Assembly: GCA_009192285.1 (NCBI GenBank)
Contig: WBVU01000004.1
Location: 2,502,001 to 2,566,000 of the forward strand
Direction of reading: 5' to 3'
From: Morchella semilibera
Taxonomy: Eukaryota > Ascomycota > Pezizomycetes > Pezizales > Morchellaceae
DNA: 64,000 bases
Both the position numbers and the translations under genes were made by a program. Below the pieces are notes generated by a model. The model was not told the DNA's origin. It worked only from the letters and a program-made list of their open reading frames with translations, and did no database searches. Shown piece after piece: positions 33,582 to 47,000 of the stretch (position 1 is the stretch's first letter; every line of letters begins with the position of its first letter).

Positions 33582-36500
33582 ATGAACAACCCTCCTGGAC
33601 TTGACCCTCCCCTGGCAGACTACTTCTGGATAGCCGGGATAGACTCCATCTCTTATGGAGAACATTTGGCTCAGGACTCGAAGCCAGCCAGACGAAGCTT
33701 CACAGAACAGTTGCTGGAGGCTATCGAAGCAGAGGAGGAGGTGCAAGAAAGCCTTCACGTCCCGAGAAATGGCCCCTCCTCGCACGGGATGCCTTCACCG
33801 GATAGCACCGTGACCATTGACCCATTATCTCCAATCGGTGATGTCGGTGATGCTGTGGAGACAACTTCCCCAGTGCAAGCTAACCCGTCGAACAATCTCA
33901 TTCGCAATTCATCAACCTCAAGCAGTTCTACAATTACAAACAATAATAGCACTGTTAGCGGTAGCGGTAACCTTAACAACGATGGGCGGGTGAGAACATT
34001 CAAAGGGATGACTGACGATGACTTCGACAACGCGCTTCTGAAGTTTGCTGCTGAGCGAGACAGCTTTTTGGATGATCTTTCATTCAGTGCGGGTACCATT
34101 GTACCCCATAAACCGGTCATGCATCCCCGCGCCCAGAGAGTCGTTAGTGAGGATCTGGCTGCCCTCCAGAAAGCCCCCTCGTTAAGGCGGAGAATTTCTC
34201 TACGTGACCTAACATCCATGCGGAGAGCTCCGTCTGTTAATAGATCTTGTAAGAATCAGGATCTACTACTCTGAGCTGTCTAATACAAGATGGACATTGG
34301 TTCGGTTCGCTGACGGTTTCAATTAGCTACAGCGTCTGTCCGTACAGCAAGGAGGATGTCGAATTACAACTCTGTTATTCCCACACCACAACCACTCAAC
34401 TCATCCCCGAATATGCATCCTTTGAAACGTAAGTTCGAGCCCGTACTCTTGGACAGGTACCCGCCAAAGCATTTGACGGAGGAGACCAAACGACGCGGAC
34501 CATTCCCGGATTATGTCCCCATGTTTGCATTTCCTAACGATGTGAATATTGTCTCGTGTGATGAGAGGCCCAGATCCACATGGCATGGATTTGTAAGTTC
34601 ATCTCTTCGGTGTACTAAATGCAGTAAAAGCTTACACCTAATGTAGACAATGACCGGCGGTGACAATGCACGCCTCCATGGAATATGTATAATCATTTGG
34701 ATTCCCCTTAACCCCAGGGCTGCGGAAGATCTTGAGAGGAGATGTGAAGAATGGAGAAGAGATAACATGACAGATGAAGAAAGAGAGCTGGCTACTAGTT
34801 TGGGTGAAAGGTATAGCTTGCATTAGTCTTGGGTTTGGTATTAAAGCATTATTAACATAGTTATCAGGCTGGCGGCGGAACGTACAAAACTCTCCAAGCT
34901 TCTGGCAAAACTCCCATCAGTGGTGAATAACCCTGAGGCGAGAGAGGAGTTGGATGATCAGATACTTGCCACAGAGGAGAAGATTGGGCTTATGGCAGAT
35001 CTGTTACGCCCTGTGCGTCATGGCGCAGCCTCGAAAATTGAAGGACTGACCGATGGCGAGACTGGGCTTTGGATTCCTCGGGCTTACGGTATCCTAGGAA
35101 AGGACTCTTCCATGGTGAACTTTTGGAAGGAGTGGTTGAAGGCAATTGTTGTGCCCATGATAAACGGATCAATTCTTAGAGTGCCTCTTTCTTCGCCAAA
35201 GATCGGGATGTGGCAGCCCTTGGAGAGGTTTGGGCTGCTCAATATCCCCAAATACCATGCGCACGACTGATAAATGATAGATATGTTGTCAACCTCTGCT
35301 CCGAGGCCCCAGCACCCAACTCTTCAAGAACACAAATCGAATTGGCAATTCGTGAATTGAGGATGTTTGCCAGGAAAGAGGCCGGAAATGAGATTCCCGG
35401 AAGCCGCACTGTAAGTCCTTGTATGCTCGATTCTAGAATTCTTTGCTAATATAGGCATAGACCGACCTTTATGCTTTGTTCAGGTCATTGTCTCTTCCAA
35501 ACATTGTAACAATGTTTGAGGTGAGTTCCTGCTTGTAGGTATTTTTTTGAGATCTACTAAACCTCCGGTAGTTTGCACTTGCCGAGTCCCGCATCATTCT
35601 CTTGTCGTCACATACAGCTATGTTGCATATCGCAACACGTGCTCTAATTAGTTTAATGTATCCTTTACAATGGCTTGGGATTTACATTCCTGTTCTTCCG
35701 GCTCGTCTTCTATCTGCCCTTGAGGCTCCATGTCCCTACATTGTGGGTATAGAGCGCCGTTATGACAAACTTGAACTCCCTGAGGAGGATTTTGTCTGTG
35801 TGGACCTTGATTCCGACGTGATCATCTCGTCCACACCACCAGTGCTCCTTCCAAGGCAGCAGAGAAGGAAGTTACTTTCGTTATTGCAGCTTGCAGCTCC
35901 CCATCATAACCGTTATGGTGTGCCAGTAGGTCCTCCTCAGTACGCCATTGAGACTTTCCCTCATAACTCCTTTATGTCGGAAAACTCCGGAATATTCACC
36001 CCTACACCTCAACCTAGTACTCTTGCGAAACTAGTCAACCTGAACTCGACCTCATTTGGCGACGCTGTGGTTTCGGACTTTGCCCCGAGACCTTTGGTTT
36101 TCAACGCATTTCTTCAGTCAAAAGGTGAGACCAGGTACGAAAGGCCGGGAACAAGTGGTACTGTTAGAGGACAGTCACCACCGTCCCCTCACTCTCCAAA
36201 ATCCCAGAATTATCCGCCACCAGGAACGAATCTCTCTAGGAATGAAACCGGGTTCACTTTGACTGCGACTTTGAGAGGAAAGAGGTCTGGAAACTTTGAT
36301 GCTGCCTCCCGTAGGAGCTCTTCATTTGGGTTTGAGCGTACGCCAACTCTGCGCCGGCCTAGCCTACCCTTTGCAAATCACTCGCCGTCTCCATCAACTA
36401 GTTCTCTGGGTGCTGACAATCAATCAGTGTTTAACGCCTATCCCCCTTCCGTATTTGCTCCATCCACCATCGCAGCATCGACAGTCATGCCGAACATGTT

Positions 36501-37466
36501 AGTACAACCGGTAAGGAATACGGACACCACGAAATGGGTTGAAGGCCACTGTTTGCAGTGGAAGACTCACAACCTTGAGTCTGTTTGCTCAATCTGTGAT
36601 GAAAAGTCGGATGAGGGGATTTACTGTTGTGCAAGTAGGTGTTTAATTCACAAAGCTATAGGGTACGGTGGTTCATGCTGATATAAATATTAGACTGTCG
36701 TGTTGCTGCACATGCCCGCTGCTCCTCTCAAATCGGTCTCCCATGCCCTGTAGCTTTCCACCCTGATCAAATACGTGCGGCGTTCGTCAGGTGCTTTGCG
36801 AGTCTGTTTTACACATACCGCAAGTTTCTCCTACCGGCCACTGGTGATGGAAAGAAAGCCGGAAACATTTACCGTTTCAACATGGAAGGTTTCCTCAAGA
36901 GCATGCCACAGGAAAACTCGCTCTTTATCCAGATGCTTGAACAGACCCAGGCTTTCAGCGAGTTTATCCACGACAGGGAGGCGAAAAAGCCCTCGGACCC
37001 GTCAATTAAGCTGTTTGATGAAGTCATCTTGTCTAAGAAGAACCGTGGAAAGTCTGGTTTCTTTTCGAAGTCCAGTATGTTTAAGTTGCATCCCATCCCC
37101 GCCGGCAGGAGTCTGGTATCTCACAATCAAGTTACAGCGACGAACTATCTTCAAGACACATCCGAGCATATATGGCGTACTATCACTAGTGGATCTCATA
37201 GCTCTAGACATCCTACGGTTGCTAGCAATAGAAGTATGATCGTTCCTTAATATAATATTCCCTTGATGTTGTATCGTGCTAATAATATAATTTCAGCCCC
37301 CGCTAAGCTTGATCCAACGCTTATGAAGGAGCCGACTAGGCCCAAAACACAACAGCAACCACAGCAACAGCATGAAGTCCCTGTAATTCAAAATCCTACC
37401 AAAAAGGCGGAGAAGCATAAAACGTGGGGGTTGCATACGCCAACCCTGCAGATCAACGGGAAGTAA
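33582..37466 (+). CDS. DENN (AEX-3) domain protein with C1 zinc finger, Rab GEF
   Basis: A large fungal protein with tripartite DENN module, a family that activates Rab GTPases in vesicle traffic. It is split into about ten exons; exon 1 is 33582-34248. The N-terminal region is Ser/Asn-rich and disordered. uDENN begins near KRKFEPVLLDRYP (about 34420), with a coiled region RRCEEWRRDNMTDEERELA. cDENN includes LERYVVNLCSEAP, ELRMFARKEAGNEIPGSRT, then FALAESRIILLSSHTAMLHI, YPLQWLGIYIPVLPARLLSA and LEAPCPYIVGIERRYD. A C1-type finger follows: CSICDEKSDEGIYCCANC, then HARCSSQIGLPC. dDENN features are RCFASLFYTYRKFL and TQAFSEFIHDREAK. The last exon ends at the TAA at 37464-37466. The target Rab is unknown. 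Confidence 0.9.
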
Positions 37467-40400
37467 AGAAAAAAAAAAGCTGGAGTAGTTATTTTGTCTT
37501 CGCTGCTTTATACTGGGTTTTAATGTTTGCTACTTCATGTACTCCAATGCTTTAGTTCCTTTTCCACATCTTTCCTTGTGTATCCTGAGTTCCTGCCTAC
37601 TACATATTTTTTTTTGGAAAGGGTGTCCGGTGTGATAGTCATCTTGCTTGATTTTATTTTCTTACATTTGTACTACTTTTGTGATTACCGCAATGTCTTT
37701 CCTCATCATATTTTATGAGCGTGACCATATGGCATTGTTGTGCAAGCGTTCTTTGAATTATTGTTGTAATATGGCTATGGTCGGTTGCTTTGTTTATTTG
37801 CTTTTTCCAGTCCGGTCCTTTTCCTCCGGACAATATTTACTGGGTTTAACGGGAAAATATCATATCCAAAGAGCGTGTATTATTTTTTTTATTTTTTTTA
37901 GGGGGGCGGGGTTTGAGATTCTACACATACGGTTAGCGTGGAACAAAAGAGAATCTTGGTTATATCCACCAGAATATCTAAAAGGTTCGGATATCAGCTT
38001 AGCCCACAAGTTAGAAGATTGGAAGAAAATTAAAGAATCGAGAAGTTGCGTGAAATTTCTCTATCGTTGACCGATTATCTCATTTACCCGGCTATCTATC
38101 ATTGACATCTGACGACGGTCTACCATAGTCCCTCTAACTACATATAGGCACGGCCCATACTCCTGCAGGAAATGGAGGCGGGGGGATTGGGGACGTCGCG
38201 ATGAAACTGTAGATGATAGTATATGGTTAGAAATGACAGAAGATATGAGGTAATTCAATCTGATACGTCTGCAGACTGATTCGGCGGGCAGAAATCGAGG
38301 CTTGATGGCGAGTCGTTGCTCATGATAAATTACATGTAGTATCTCGCCCATCTCCAGCACTAGTGACCTCAAAAGCTGAGATCGGTATCCTGCTGTAATC
38401 CTAGATGACTTTCCGGGTTGAGAAAATTGGGTCGGAAGTTTGGTGAGAGAAGAGCCCCCACATGAAGTCTGGTATGACCTTGTAAGGAATACAGGCACGT
38501 GTGTACGTACCACAGGACTTTCAGGATCAACACGCGCACCATAAAAATAGCTCGCGTTTCGAGGGCCTGTCTTGCGCAACTGGGACGTGTCCCGGAGCCC
38601 CTTTCCCTTTTTTTACTTTGGTGCTAGAGTACTCCATACATGCAATATATAGGGACTTCCTACTTACCTTACCTCCTCTTCGATTCAATTCGGGGCGCCT
38701 ATTCTTCATAGCTTTGAGGATGTACATGTCTCCTTTAATTCCCACAGCTACAGAACCTCACGGCTCAAGGGAGTTAAGAGCGGGAAAAACATCTGCATAT
38801 ATAGCACGGAATAATACTAAATGCTTGTGCCCGAAAGATTCAAACCTTCAATCAACAATAATTAAGTATCGCTATAGTGGTCAGATGACTTGTTCATTGC
38901 CTTTACCCACAAGTCATAAAATTCTTTGAGTATATTTATTCCATCAATATATAATACATACCTTCTCCGACCTGTTAAGCCCTTTACAATGGTACGTTGT
39001 TAATCCATTGATTGTGTGCACCATTTATAATGATTTTACATGATCCTGATCCTTAGAGGGACTGTTCTGAATAAGAATTTGTTACGGCAGCTTCCGTAGA
39101 CCTGCTCCAAATCGCGTACAGATTAAGTGACGGCCAGTTCAGGCTCAGTAACTAGTGGAGATGTGTGATATATGTTCCGTTGTCAGTTATATTAATATTG
39201 TCTATACGTATTCCCTGATTCAGGAATTTCCCTATGTATCTATATATAATCCAGCGTGGACAGATCATATGGAAACGACTGTAACGCTTGGAATGTGAGT
39301 TAAGAATTGTGCGGTTCGACTAAAAGATAAAAACAGCTGATGTCAGAACGTCAAATTTTGTGCAACTCGTCTACTTTCGGTGGTTAATTAGACTTAGAAT
39401 ATCAAAGTATTTTGTCGATTTACGAAATATTGTAGGATGGTTGAGTTGGTTATAGTGCTAGGAGGCTAAGGTCTTCTTCCTCTTAACACCAATCAACAAT
39501 TCCTGGCCCGGAAACAAGTGTGGAAATGGGTTAAATTCATCAAGCCTTTCAGAGTATCTTTATCTCTTTAACGAGGGCCATGCCGTTCTCAACCTACGAC
39601 GCATAGTGTTGGGGTGCCATTCTTCGTTATTTCGTTAGAGTCGAGTGATTGTTCATGAAGATAAGAGACAAGAAGGATACATTAATTTGGAAACAGAGAA
39701 TGGCCATAATCGTCTTCGTTTACACTGTACTAGCACTATTTTTTTTTCGCTTGTGTATGGCTACGAAACTCCAGCGCAAGAGATCGGCGATCTGGCGTCG
39801 TACATGTTCCAGCATCAGCCCACACATGTAGTTTAGCAAGTCTAAAGAAAAGTGTTGATAAGCTTATTCCCATTGTTTTAAGACACATATTTCAGCGTCG
39901 GGTATCACCGTGGGCCCCTGAAGGTTTGGCTAGTTAAGTTAGGAAACAGCTACAAGGGCAGAACTAAGTAACGAGTTCGTTAATTGCGCATGATATTAAT
40001 ACCTATTCTTACAAATACAATTTTCAAAGAATATATTAGAAACACAAGCCACAATAATAAATGTATGTGGTTTAACGTACCCTAGTTGAGCTTGGAATTT
40101 ATTAGTATAGATATAGGTTCTGTGTGGGATGGGGTCGAGTGACAATCCATGAGCCTATTGTATACACCCAACCACCAGGATATATAGCTCTGGTTAGAGA
40201 TTTATGTAAAGTCCCTATCCAATTGCAAAGTTTTCGTAAAAGGGCCAATTACCACTCAAATTAGCTAGGCGAAACCCGGTTCCAAATGTAGAGCCACAAC
40301 ACAATTAGTTATAATGATGAACAGAGGTAAAATATTTTGACCCTTAGGGGAAGCCTTTTGCACATTTCTAAATTGGTAAAAGGTGTAGTTAAGGTATAAT

Positions 40401-42830
40401 AAATATTTTAGTAGAGAACCCCGTTGCTAGGGTAGATTTGTATGGGATTTCACCACTGAACCGCTTTCGGGCTTTCACGAAAAGTTACATGCAGTCGGGT
40501 AGAATTGTAACGTATATCGGGTAGATATACATACATGCACGTACACGCATCACTCAGGACTTTACGAGAATCATCCCTCTACCAGTTAGCTACTGATTAA
40601 ATGTCTTCCTTGACCTATAAATTCAACCCAGGCTACAGAAATCCTCCACCAGAACCCTAACAGCGACTCAGACCTAAGTCGTTGTAATTCCTCTAAAAAC
40701 CGGCCCTATTGCTTACTGACAGAACTTTTTATAAGCCAGACCATCCAACTACCACCAATTGTATCGATTTTCTCAATGTGGGAAAAGGAGTTCGGAACGC
40801 CCGCAGCAGTTGGTGTATGTAGTAAAAAAAAAAAGTATATTTGGATCACGCAATGGAACCCTGCTGCACACCAGAAAGCCAAGAAAGCTTTAACGAAACT
40901 TAAATATATCAAGTGTCAGGGTTGAGCCTCTACCGCGCTGCAACCCCACGTGTGTGGGGTAATGATGTTTTTTTTTTTCTGCTTTTGCTGAAAACCTAGT
41001 TGGCTTTTAAAGATGTCAGAAGATCTGCCAGGCCATTGTTGAACTGAACTGTAGGTACATACATACATACGTTGAATGTGAATGTCTTGCATGTCACATA
41101 CGCACAAGAAATGGAATTCGGTAGGTAGGCAGAGATAGGCCAAAGGCATGATGTTGCAGTTGTGGGGGGAGGGAAATAGTCGGCAACCCCGGCTATCCCG
41201 AGACGTCGGTAAATCACCAACTTATGTCTTTTGTTTTCTCGATATAGATTTAGACTACCTACTGCGGTTTTTGCGGTGTGTTTCCTTTGCCCCGTCGCCA
41301 CCACCACTGAACGCGTAGGGACTTCGAGGACTTTTTTTTTATGCAGTCAACCTTTTACAGAAAAGCAAAACAGAAAAGCCCGTTCTTCTGCTTGCTACAT
41401 AGCCCCAGTCAGCAAGTAATATGCTGTCCCAGAATTTCGGTAACTAAAAAAGATACCGGCCCTTATTTGAATCGCGGGGGTACTCGTTCTCCCCCCCACC
41501 CGTGCCGCCCCCCACCCATGGTAACCACAGATTACCGGTCTACAGATCTTTACGAAGTGTGTCGCAATTTGAAAGGAAAAAAAAAAATCTCCGCAGACGA
41601 TGGTGATGGTTACTAGTGCGTATGTACATCTGGGAGCATGGGCCAGGCAGTTTCGTCGGTGGCACGTGTGTATGTATATGTAGGTATGTTGCAATTTTCA
41701 CCTTCTTTTCTTTTTGGCTGTGGTGGCCCATGTATGAAGACGTCAGAGACTCAAGTAAGTGAGAAAGAAATAAAGGGAAAAAAGTAGCCCCTTCCCCGCT
41801 CTCTTTTTTGTTTCAGGCCCAGATGTTGTAGAGCAGTCGGCATGCCACCCCTCGCGGTAGATTGATTGATTGATGATACCTGCAGAAAGGACCCTTACCC
41901 CACATATTGGGTATGCATCTGCACACGTGAGTGAAAAATATATTGAGACCATAGTAAGCCTTATAATTTCTACGTCTCCGAGCAGCAAAATAGCCCAGGC
42001 AGCAAAAAAAAAAAAGAGTCCTTCGGAGTTGGGGGAAGGTTCGTCATGAGGTCGAATCGCCGTTGGAAGGAACCCCGGCCCGGAAAAAATAATTTCAAAA
42101 CTAAATTTCCGAAAAAGGATCGGTACTTGACGAATTTGTTTGGGGAAAGCACGACAAACCCAAACAGTGGAGGTTACAATTTAAGTTGGTAAGAGGGGGG
42201 GGGGGGGAGGGGAGAAAGAAAGAAAACTCCGGAGCATGCCTAAAGTTTCCAACAGCAGAACACGGGAGAGGTCAGAAGCGAGGTTTATGGATTTTCAGGA
42301 AACTGTAAATTTCGTAACAGTTTTCTAGATACACCAAAGTATTAAGATACAGGGTATTTATGATGCGCACATCTATATTTTTCCTTCTACTCTTTCTATG
42401 TGTGATATTACTCTTTGATGCGCCCCTTGAGAAGGAAAAAGAAGAGTGAAAGTCAAAAGGAAACCCAATTTCGTGAAATTAAAGAAACCAGAATAAACAC
42501 CCCAACCCGCCCACCAAAAACAAAAACCAACTCTTCTTTCAGATATAACGGGATTAGATATAAAAAAAAAGGTCAAAAAAATCAAAGCCAACAAAACCCC
42601 TAGTGACCGCAGATAAACATAAATAAACAAAAACAAAACAGAACAAAACCCGCCCAAAACCGTTTATACCGAAGAAAAAAGCAGGAAAAAACAAAAAACA
42701 AAGGAAATTGAAAGGCGGCCCGGCCAATGATCCTCGAACAGCTATTATAATGCTCGCAGTAAAAACGAGGCAATAATCAAAAGAAAAGGGGAAATAGCGA
42801 AAAGGAAAAATAGATCTGCAGATAGACGCA
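37467..42830. other. 5.4-kb gene-poor AT-rich region
   Basis: The region between the DENN and SOK1 3' ends holds no recognisable gene. The first 500 bp are T-rich and probably 3' UTR. One TACATGTA occurs at 38331. Parts at 39-40.6 kb are notably AT-rich. The longest ORF (38061-38579, minus) starts with TTG and has no family signal. Decayed mobile DNA is possible, but no terminal repeats or protein traces were identified. Confidence 0.5.
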
Positions 42831-44658
42831 TCAAGCTGCCAAGTACATCTTTCCAAAGATTTGCCAATGCATGAATGTGATATGTGAGGCCCTCTGGGCT
42901 ATTGAGGCCAACTCCATTGATGAGCCTGTTACATCAACGTTTGACATGATTGAGAAGGTAGACAGCGAATGCCACCCCTTCATCACTCTTAGTACCATCC
43001 CAGTCAATTCTTCAGTGATGCCCTTCTCAACACGAGTGTAGATGGGCGAGTTTGTCTGTAAGTGCTTAATAAACCAGTTCTCGGCCATCTTCACCAACGA
43101 AGCATCGGCAATGCTGGCGGAGCCATTGAACTCATTAGCGGCTTGCGTGATGTGCAGAGCCACAGCGCTACTGTTTCGCAGCCATCGGTGAACACCATCC
43201 TCCTCTCCCAAGATCGCCAAAATGGAGGTCCTCAACTTGTCAGTAGTGGCAGAGTTGACGTCGCGTCGTGATGAGAGGGTGAGTTGGCGGAAGAAGAGAA
43301 TTGCTAGCTTGAGACAAGTGGCTTCGCGAATATCATCGCGAAGGCTCTCCAGTCGCTCGTAGTCGAACACGAACGTGGCAGGGTACTTGGCGTAGTTTGA
43401 GGGCGTGACCATGTCTATAACAGCGCTAGTGAAGGTGGTGAGATTGTCGGCGTTTTCGGTTTTGCAGGCCGAAACAGATTTGTTGTACCACTCCCTTGGT
43501 TCTCTCATATCCAAGCGACCCTGCTCTATCCTCTCCTGGAAGTATCCCTGTTCGAAACTGATCGCCGTGGAAATGAGGTGAGGCCTGAGTGTTCGGATTT
43601 GGTGGTTTGCAACATCCTAGGAAGGGTTAGTATGACTCACAAGTTGCCGGAACCACCCAATAGACAGGACATACCAGTTTCATCGCCTCCAAAATCCCGA
43701 AAACCATCTGCAGCCCTTCAACCAATGCTGAGACCTTTCCATTATCCACCCCGTATGTTACCTTTGCAACCATCTGCTCCACCCATTGATCCCTCATTGG
43801 CGCGCAGTGTGCCTTTAGAACGCCGGACAACCATAACGCAAGCCCCTTGAAGTCCAAAACATTGTGCTTGAGCTGTTGCATCAGCAATGGTGCGTCGAGA
43901 ATAGAGTCGACGTCCATCCGGTCGGTCTTGGGAACCAAAGTCAAGAGAATATCACGCATTGTCTGGAAGAGAATTGGCAGCTTCATCGGTACGGGTGCTA
44001 AGTTATTTCTCCCCCACCTAGAAGGTCCAAGTAAAACCTCGCACTCGTGCAATACCATCTGCCAATACATATCCGCCATCTCCTTCTTTCTCCTCCCCCG
44101 GGTTCCATCAAGGTTAGGTCTGAAGTGAAGCTGCGAGTCAAAGACGACATCGTGACGAAGCTTGGGATTGCGGTAGATTTCGTGTAGATCAAGCTCTCTC
44201 AATGTGCTCAAAGTGACTGGAGGGATATGCTGGTGAATGTTCTCGACTGTTCTTCGTTTGCGGCGAAGAGTAGGAGGTAGTGATCGTGACCTATATGGTT
44301 GCTTATTCTGGTGGAATCTATTTCTTGAAGATCTCTCGACATCTGAATCTGGTGTTGTTGCTGGCTCTGATGGCGTGGGCGATGTTGGTAATACAGGTTC
44401 TGAACATGGGCCTGTGTCTTCTACTCGTGGGCGTTTGGGGAATGGAGGAGCTGATTCATTTGAACGCTTTGCTGGTGCATTTGGAGAGGACTGATATTCG
44501 TATCCAGGCGTAGAGACCTCAGAATTGACACTGTGAGAGCTTGACTCTGGAAGCTCTATGCTCTGTGGGGGCGCAGTAGCTGTATCATAGTCACCATCTG
44601 ATGTTTGTAGATGGAATGGTTGGCTGTGGCTGTGGTGAGGGCCAGGGCTGGAATCCAT
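42831..44658 (-). CDS. SOK1: Sok1-like protein (T-complex protein 11 family)
   Basis: A TCP11-family protein. Yeast Sok1 is a high-copy suppressor of loss of protein kinase A and is linked to growth and sporulation control. Exons are 44658-43675 and 43616-42831, separated by a 58-nt intron with GTATGT donor and a CTAAC branch-like site; the product is 589 aa. The first 140 residues are Ser/Pro-rich and end in the basic SRSLPPTLRRKRRTVENIHQ. The TCP11 domain then covers the rest, with LRELDLHEIYRNPKLRHDVV, YWQMVLHECEVLL, QWVEQMVAKVTYGV and EAMKLDVANHQIRTLRPHLI. The C-terminal part includes YNKSV, ATFVFDYERLESLRDDIREA and WFIKHL. The family is secure; the signalling role is inferred from yeast. 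Confidence 0.88.
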
Positions 44659-47000
44659 TTTGGACTACTGTATTGTATATAGTATTGTATAATATTGTTG
44701 TATGGGATGTCGATCTTTTATATAATCAAGCTGGGAGTAACAATTCAGTAGCTTGAACTCTGAAGCTGGGTCAACCTGCTGTATATATGCTGAAGTCGAG
44801 GGCCAGGCAATTTAGGAAGACTGAGAAGCCGAGGCAAGTTGATCTGATTGAGAATATGGGGGATAGAGGCCGGGCGAGGGGAGGGGGACAAGTTCATTTT
44901 AAATAAAGGGACCTGCATTAATCGGTAAGGTAGAACTCTGGTAAGGAGAGCTGTGGCATGGGTGGGGGGGGGGGGACTGGTAACTTTCGGTTTTTTTCTT
45001 TTCTTTTTTTTCTTTTTTTTTTCCCTCTTTGCCCTACTTGGGCTGAACCCATAGCGTACATGTAGTTTCGAGGAGATAGATGCAACAAGAGAGCTACAGG
45101 CGTGGGTGTGGTGGGAATGTCTGGGACAAATTGGGGTGGGCCCTTTTTGCTGACTTCCATTGAAGACAAACAAGGACCCCCGCGGGCAAGAATTAATAAG
45201 GAAAAATCATTCCCATTTGAAATATTACAGTACATTGCGCTTTGCCCTCTAAACATCGATATTTGGCAACGCTCATGCTGTAGATAACTTTGTTACTGTT
45301 GCTGCCTCCACTAACTCTGTCCCTCTCTACATCTTCCTTTCTTCCCCTCCTCCTCCCTGCTCCTCCTTCCTTGCTACTAAACGATTGGCGCATAAACAAC
45401 AATACTCAGTTGTCCGGCTGGATTGGAAGAGACTGACTGATCCTGACTACTGACTGACCTAAGTACATGTAACTACAACTAACAGACTGACACTATGAAA
45501 AAAAATAAAACAAAAAAAGGCGGACCTGTCTATCTACATCCACAACTTTCTCCGGGTCCACCGAGCTACCATTTTTGTTTACCTAGAACCTAAAACAAAC
45601 CAAACTTCAGAGGGGCTAGAAAAGATGCTCTTTCTGCATGACTTGCTCGGAGTACCAGATTTTTGGCTTGTATGCAAAGCCTAGTCCGGCCCGGAAACGT
45701 CTAGCAACTACTATTAAAAGGCCCTTCCAAACTCCCCTTCCAGGCGAAACAGGTAAAATAGTAATAAAAAAAAAAAAAAAAAGGCGAGGAGGAGGAAGCC
45801 CACCAGCCTACGCGAATTGCTTGCCCCGGGTACAGGAAATCTAAACGGTGTGATGATGATTGCCTCTGTAGCTGGGTACGTGGGACTCACTAATTAGTGG
45901 GCGGACAACGCACAAAAAGGAAAAATTTCACAATCCCGCACGGAAGCAACCGTGCATGAATGTCGGGGTTTCGCGCGAGATAGAGTGAGCTACCAGGTAT
46001 AGTTCGCAAATTTTAGGAGGACAACAATCAGTTACATATGTAGCCCCCCCCCCCTCCCCCCGCCCCCCGCCCACCGCGCCCACCGACAGCAGAGACGCGA
46101 CGAGGGGTGGGGAGGGAAACCTCATCGAGTGAGCGGAAACGAGGAGGAGGAGGGGTAAGACGATGCTAAAGCGGTTCGTTTGATGAGATTCACGAACAAT
46201 TGGTTTCGCCACAACCTGTCGTCTCCATATGATCACCACCACCTCCACCACCTCCACCACCTCCAGCTTCATGATGATGATGGCAAACCCCTCTCCTTGA
46301 TATATCATACTGCTTCTGCGAGTCCTTGCTGTTCAGGCATAAGAAAGCACCTTAGCACCATATCGCAGAGGAAGGCCCATGCCTGTTTAGTTTGACAATT
46401 GTAGTAGGTGCTCTATATCAGTATTGACTGCTGCGCTCCTCGCTGTTGTCCCGGCCCATGGATATTCTCACCGAGAAATTTAAAAAAGAATATCAGCTTT
46501 TCCTGTCCACGCGCCCAAAATCTGCTGCTCTTCTTTTTTTTTTTTTTTCTTCTTTCCCTTCCTTTCTCACTCGCCCCCCAAATGGTACGTGATAGTTGCC
46601 GTCATCATGCTTTGTAGATTTTTTTTTTTTTTTTAAAAAAAAAAGAAAGACATACAGCAAAAGAAGGAGTAAAAGAAAAAAGCACACCACTGTCGTCATG
46701 AGCCCCTCTCCTCACCCCTGATGCCGTAGAGGAAAGTACATATACGTACAGTACATACATGGTTCCATCTCTCTCACACCTGCCCCTTCGCCCCGTCAGC
46801 TTTTTTTTTTTTTTCGCTCTCATTGCTGGTGCTGCTACATCTACTGTCTTCTATCGCCACAATCAATTATCAACACGGATTTGCCCTGCTTGCCACAGAC
46901 AAGTGATACTTTTATGCAAGTAAGGACGTCCCTATCAAAGAGGGCACATCCAGTACCGCACATGCTGTATGTACCTACCATTTTACCTCAGTGATATTAC
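44659..47000. other. Gene desert, part 1: SOK1 upstream region
   Basis: No gene supported. Contains the SOK1 promoter, a G-run near 44965, T- and A-rich tracts (A17 at 45766-45782), C-rich sequence near 46040-46075, a CACCAC/CTC repeat near 46225-46265, and TACATGTA at 45057 and 45464. Apparent ORFs are products of homopolymers. Confidence 0.55.

Noticed and set aside
38061-38579. 172-codon minus-strand ORF
   Set aside because: It begins with TTG, shows no family signal and lies in AT-rich intergenic DNA.
37467-42830. Transposon relic in the AT-rich region
   Set aside because: AT-rich composition hints at decay, but no terminal repeats, target duplications or transposase-like peptides were found.
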